From NCBI RefSeq assembly GCF_008831285.2, contig NC_045143.1, forward strand, positions 10,487,503-10,551,502: a stretch of 64,000 nucleotides of DNA. Direction: 5' to 3'. The position numbers and the translations under genes are program-made. The notes under the pieces were generated by a model. That model did not search any database. It had not been told where the DNA came from and was given only the letters and a program-made list of their open reading frames with translations. Source of the stretch: Nymphaea colorata. Its lineage: Eukaryota; Streptophyta; Magnoliopsida; Nymphaeales; Nymphaeaceae. Positions 59,744-64,000 of the stretch are shown in pieces (position 1 is the stretch's first letter; each line of letters starts with the position of its first letter).

Positions 59744-60782
59744 CTCTCCCTCAAGCTGGAGCATATATATCAATCATGCTCAGCTTGTTACAACATCTCA
59801 AAAAATCGTTTATGGGAAGGGCCTTGGTGAGGATATCAGCTGCCTGATCTTCTGAGGAGACATGAATGGTGCTAACAATTCCTTCTTGAACTAGGTCCCA
59901 AACATAGTGGCAATCTACTTCAATATGTTTCGTCCTCTCTTGGAAGACAGGACTGACTTAGCTTATTCACAGCAAAGCTAATGTCGGGACGAGTGACAGT
60001 CAAATATAACAGTTTCCCTATCAGAGATCTGTAAGATCTAGAGTCAAAAGACTCTGATTCATCATCATGTATATGAATGCGGGGATTCATGGGAAGTGTG
60101 ACAGGTTTAGCCCCCAATAAACCTGTTTCCTGCAGAAGATCAAGAGCATATTTTCTTTGAGATATTACAACTCCTTTACTACTACGAGCCACCTCAATAC
60201 CAAGAAAATAACGGAGTTGTCCAAGGTCTTTTGTGACAAAGTGTTGTTGTAAAAACTCCTTTGTCTGAGCTATTTCTTGATTACTTTCTCTAGTGAGAAC
60301 AATATCATCCACGTATACAATCAATATCACTATACCAGATGTGCCTCGCTTGATAAACAATGAGTGATCAAGCTGAGATCGTTGAAATCCACACTTAGAT
60401 AAAACCTCAGTTAGCTTATGGAACCATGCACGAGGACTCTGTTTAAGTTCATAAATAGTCTTCTTTAATTTGCATACCTTGGAACACTCCCCCCGTCGCT
60501 CAAAACCAGGTGGTTGCTGCATATAGACGGTTTCAAACAGGTCTCCATACAAAAAAACATTTTTCACATCCAGCTGAAATAGAGGCCACTCTCGCTGAAC
60601 AACAAGAGATATAATCAGTCGAATAGTGCCCAACCGAGCCACGGGCGAAAAGGTCTCAAAGAAGTCAACGCCATAAGTCTGTGTATATCTTTTAGCAACA
60701 AGACGTGCCTTGAACCGTTCAACTGAACCATCAGAATGATACTTGATGGTGAACACCCATTTGGAGCCAACTACATCACAGT

Positions 60783-60866
60783 CTATGTCACATAGGTACG
60801 GGTACGGGTGCTGGTACGGGTACTGGTTCGGACTATTTTCAAAAAACTTGGGTACGAGGGTACGTT

Positions 60867-60907
<41 letters not shown>

Positions 60908-61245
60908 CATAAAATAAGAATTCAAACAAAATAGCGCATTCATGATTCAAAATTTATAGTTTCTAAAGAAGAAACTATTGAAAAAATATGAGAACACAAC
61001 TTTGTATGTGTTTCTTGAGTGTAAATGGTGTAAAAAACTTAAATCATAAATTTTGGATAAGAAAGGACTTGGTTAACTTTGATCGAGTTTTAAATTGGAC
61101 GGATACAGTCCTGGGTACGTTGACCGTACCCGGTACTGTTTGACCAGTACCCAAGAGGTACCCAGGACAATACTAGTACCAGCACCAGTGTCGTACCTGG
61201 CCGGTATGGGTACGCTGCCTTTACAGCAGTACCCATGTGACAAAG
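60783..61245. mobile_element. 463-bp hAT-like MITE inserted in Copia RT
   Basis: Flanked by a perfect 8-bp target duplication ATCACAGT (60775-60782 and 61246-61253). Termini: left CTATGTCACATAGGTAC; reverse complement of right CTTTGTCACATGGGTAC (14 of 17 match). Subterminal zones repeat GGTACGGGTAC and GTACCCAAGAGGTACCC; the centre has an (AT)n tract at about 60870-60904. Removing the element and one duplicate keeps the surrounding pol reading frame, showing a clean insertion. Confidence 0.93.
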
Positions 61246-61728
61246 ATCACAGTGCATCGGTGGATCCACCAAATCCCAAGTCTCCCGAGAGATAAGAGCA
61301 TCCATTTCCTCCTGCATGGCTTGCCGCCACCTTGAATCTAACAAGGCATGATGGTGAGAAGATGGGATGATGTGGCTAGACAAAGCTCGATCAAACTGCA
61401 CCAAACTTGTACTCAAATGGTCAGTACAGACATAATTAGAAATAAGATGTAGTGTGCACTGTCGCTTGCCCTTGCGAATAGCAATGGGGAGATCATCTGC
61501 AGTGTGTTCATCATTTAAACCTGAGTCAGTCTTATCAGTGAAGCTTACCTCTTGAGAAGACGCTGGTGGCCGGCTGAGAGAGGGACCCAGACGACGAGTG
61601 TAAACTAATGGAGGATCAAAGAAACGTTTACATGACATAGATTGAGATGGAGGGATCGACTCAAGTGACACTGCTGGAATAGGAAGAGGAACCGATATAG
61701 GCATCTCGGACGGAGAAGGACTCGAAGG

Positions 61729-62448
61729 CAGTGTTGTACGTATCGTTTGCAAAATACGATACGATACACCCCCTGTATCGCAAATGGGGGTGTATCGTAC
61801 CTGTATCGTACGATACGTGCGATACGGGCCCCCGTATCGTACGATACGGTGCGATGCGGCCCGTATCGTATGATACGGGCTGATTTCTAAAAAGGAGACT
61901 TGAACCCCATTTTTTCGAGTTTTTTTTATAAAAACCCACCCCTTCCTCATTTCTAATCTATAAATTGTACCGTTTTAGAGGGAAATCATTGATTTCCATT
62001 GTGAAATCATCGATTTCCATTGTGAAATCATCGATTGTCACCGTGAAATCATCTATTAAACCATGGATTTGTGCATGGGTGGCTGATTCCCATTGAGAGG
62101 AAATGGTTTTTTTTTTTAAACCATGAAGATAAAGATGAAAAAGAATGATATTGTTATGAATTTTGATGTCTATGAAGTATGAATGATGAACCGTGAACGT
62201 GTAAGTTTATAGCATTTAGCAAAATAATAAGTCTATCATTATCTAAAAGACTAAACCATGTTTTCTATGAAGAATTTATTATTTTTAATTTTTTCTGATT
62301 TTTTATGAATTTTTTGATTTTTTTTAAATTTTTTTCTGATTTATTATTATTATTTTTTTAAAATTTACGATACGGTTACGATACGTTACGATACGGCGTA
62401 TCTTAAAGCCCGACCGATACGCCTTACGATACGCTTTTTACAACATTG
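61729..62448. mobile_element. 720-bp hAT-like MITE of the GTATCG/CGATAC family (copy 2)
   Basis: Flanked by a perfect 8-bp target duplication CTCGAAGG (61721-61728 and 62449-62456). Termini: left CAGTGTTGTA; reverse complement of right CAATGTTGTA (9 of 10). Subterminal zones contain many GTATCG/CGATAC motifs, several as CGTATCGTACGATACG palindromes. The centre is AT-rich. The right end, reversed (CAATGTTGTAAAAAGCGTAT), aligns with the left end of the copy at 14726-15269. The surrounding Copia frame is continuous across the site, so insertion was clean. Confidence 0.93.
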
Positions 62449-64000
62449 CTCGAAGGAGAAAAATAAGGACGAGATTCAAAGAATGTAGCATCCACACTGA
62501 TAATCTCTTTCTTGGTCTGGGGATCAAAGCACTTATATCCTTTTTGATTGACAGAGTATCCAATGAATACATATTTGATGGCTTGGACAGCAAGTTTGTT
62601 TTTGTCTGGACCTAGGATGTGTGCAAAGCAGGTGCATCCAAACACTTTGGGAGGTATATGAAATAATGGTCGATCTGGATATAAAAGTTGAATGAAAATA
62701 CGTTCTTAGATGGTTGACGAGGGTAATCTATTAATAAGATAGCATGCGGTAAGAATCGCATCACCCCAAAAATAGGCAGGCGTGTGTGAATACAACATGA
62801 GGGTACGAACCACATTTAGGAGTTGTCGATGTTTACGTTCGGCAACACCATTTTGTTGGGACGTGTGAGGACAAGTATATTGAGGTCGAATTCCATGATT
62901 GGCATAAAATTGAAGTAGCACAGAGGATTTGAATTCAAAAGCATTATCAGTACGAATATTTTTGACAATAAAATCAAACTGAGTTTTTATTTCTTTGACA
63001 AATTTCGGAAGAATACACATGACTTTCGATCTTTCTCGTAACAAGAATACCCAACTGACTCTAGTAAAATCATCAACCAAAACAAGATAATACCGAAAAC
63101 GTGAGTGAAAATGAACCCGACTAGGACCCCACACATCCACATGAATGAGATCAAATGGACTTTGACTAGATGGACTCTGACTCGATGGAAAGCTGCTCTA
63201 TGTATGTTTGCCTAACTGGCAAGCATCACATAAGAAGGACTCTGATGCAGTAATACCTGGAAACATGCGACGAAGTTTGGACACTGATGGATGACGTAGT
63301 CTGAGATGCCATTGGAAAGGAGAAGTCTTCGAAGAGAATGATGATGCAGCAACATTTACTGGGACAGAGAAGAAATAGAAACCCTCATGTTCATGGCCGC
63401 CACCAATCACCTTCCTAGTTAGTAAGTCCTGAAAAGAACATGAACCAGGTAAAAAATGACTCTACACTGTAAGTCAATAGCCAGCTGCTTAACAGATAAC
63501 AAATTAACAGGAAACTGAGGAGCATAGAGTACGTGAGTAATAGTGCCTAAATGTGGGAGATAGATATCACCGCTGCCCAACATAGGAGATAGTTTGCCAT
63601 CAGTCAGTCTGACATGCTGTGGTGTAGAGAATTTGACTAAGGATGAAAAAATGTGTGATTGATTATAACAATGCCTGGAGGCGCCAGAATCTATCATCCA
63701 CATCATATCTGGGCCATCGGTAGGAGCACCAACAAAGAAGGCTGAGTTTATTCCAGTAGTATTGGCATATGAGAAGGAATTTTCAGTCATCTTGTAGTCA
63801 TTGGAACCCTCGAACACATTACCATCAGCCATAGTAAAATTCCAATCAAAATTTTGGGCACAATATGTATGTATCAGATGCAGCAGTCAACTTCAAGCAA
63901 GAAATGTATCTTTACGGATCACAGAACTCCAAAAAAAAAAAATGAATAATAATAAGCAGTCCCAACAGTCCCAATTCCAGTTGACCCACATGTGACTGCA

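Larger units (their letters stand above)
59506..64000 (-). mobile_element. Ty1/Copia retrotransposon, 3' two-thirds (runs off the right edge)
   Basis: Minus-strand order is protease, integrase, RT, RNase H end, polypurine tract, 3' LTR, the Copia order. Protease near 63690-63720 (MIDSGASRHCY). GAG-pre-integrase zinc finger at 63198-63410 (HLRLRHPS, then CDACQLGKH). Integrase core 62706-63140 with D, D and E in DVWGPS, RTDNAFEF and AERKHRQ. Integrase end 62424-62645. RT 59935-60780 (KARLVAKR, ETFSPVARL, YVDDIVL, DLGQLRYFLGIEV). RNase H tail near 59760-59935 (CHYVWDLVQEGIVS, DQAADILTKALP). Damage: stops near 63195 and 62706, a frameshift near 63455, and a deletion removing most of RNase H. Two MITEs (60783-61245, 61729-62448) interrupt pol. 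The gag region and 5' LTR lie outside. Confidence 0.93.

Noticed and set aside
61090-61245. C-terminal part of a protein-coding frame after the Copia pol segment
   Set aside because: This segment is translated MITE sequence beyond the insertion site, not host coding sequence.

Overview
The window is nuclear DNA from a flowering plant. Its genes have short exons with GT-AG introns and sit in AT-rich intergenic DNA crowded with transposon remnants. Several genes are plant-specific: a UPF0496/DUF677 protein, CHUP1-like proteins and a thylakoid-lumen FKBP. Nothing here fixes the lineage (monocot, eudicot or early-diverging angiosperm). All exon models are manual readings from splice sites, frame continuity and remembered family sequences; no search was run.

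Layout. 0-1.1 kb: an intact single-exon UPF0496 gene (+). 1.4-2.7 kb: a decayed poly(A)-binding-protein pseudogene (+). 7.8-10.5 kb: a two-exon eIF3 subunit G gene (+) with TATA and telo boxes. 13-16.7 kb: a decayed Ty3/Gypsy element (-) carrying a nested MITE. 16.8-17.5 kb: a frameshifted second UPF0496 copy (-). 18.3-20.2 kb: a short CHUP1-like gene (-, 3 exons). 22.2-27.3 kb: a nine-exon FKBP18-like thylakoid-lumen immunophilin (-). 29.8-32.0 kb: a second short CHUP1-like gene (-). 33-45 kb: gene-poor DNA made largely of hAT-like MITEs, a CACTA-like remnant, tandem duplications and a dispersed repeat. 45.2-49.5 kb: RMI2 (-, 4 exons). 51.7-58.9 kb: the first three exons of a UPL7-type HECT ubiquitin ligase (+), whose HECT domain lies beyond the window; intron 2 holds a dead DUF659-type hAT transposase. 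59.5-64 kb: a Ty1/Copia element (-) running off the right edge. Two different MITEs have landed in its pol frame, each with a perfect 8-bp target duplication.

The genes do not form one pathway. They cover translation initiation (eIF3g), recombination-intermediate dissolution (RMI2), ubiquitin ligation (UPL7), thylakoid protein folding or assembly (FKBP) and probable organelle/cytoskeleton coupling (CHUP1-like). I found no clearly new multigene system. The strongest observations are the nested hAT-like MITEs, including a family packed with GTATCG/CGATAC palindromes; complementary (GA)n and (CU)n tracts flanking RMI2 exon 1; a pair of CHUP1-like genes without the usual C-terminal domain; and an FKBP that has lost canonical active-site residues.
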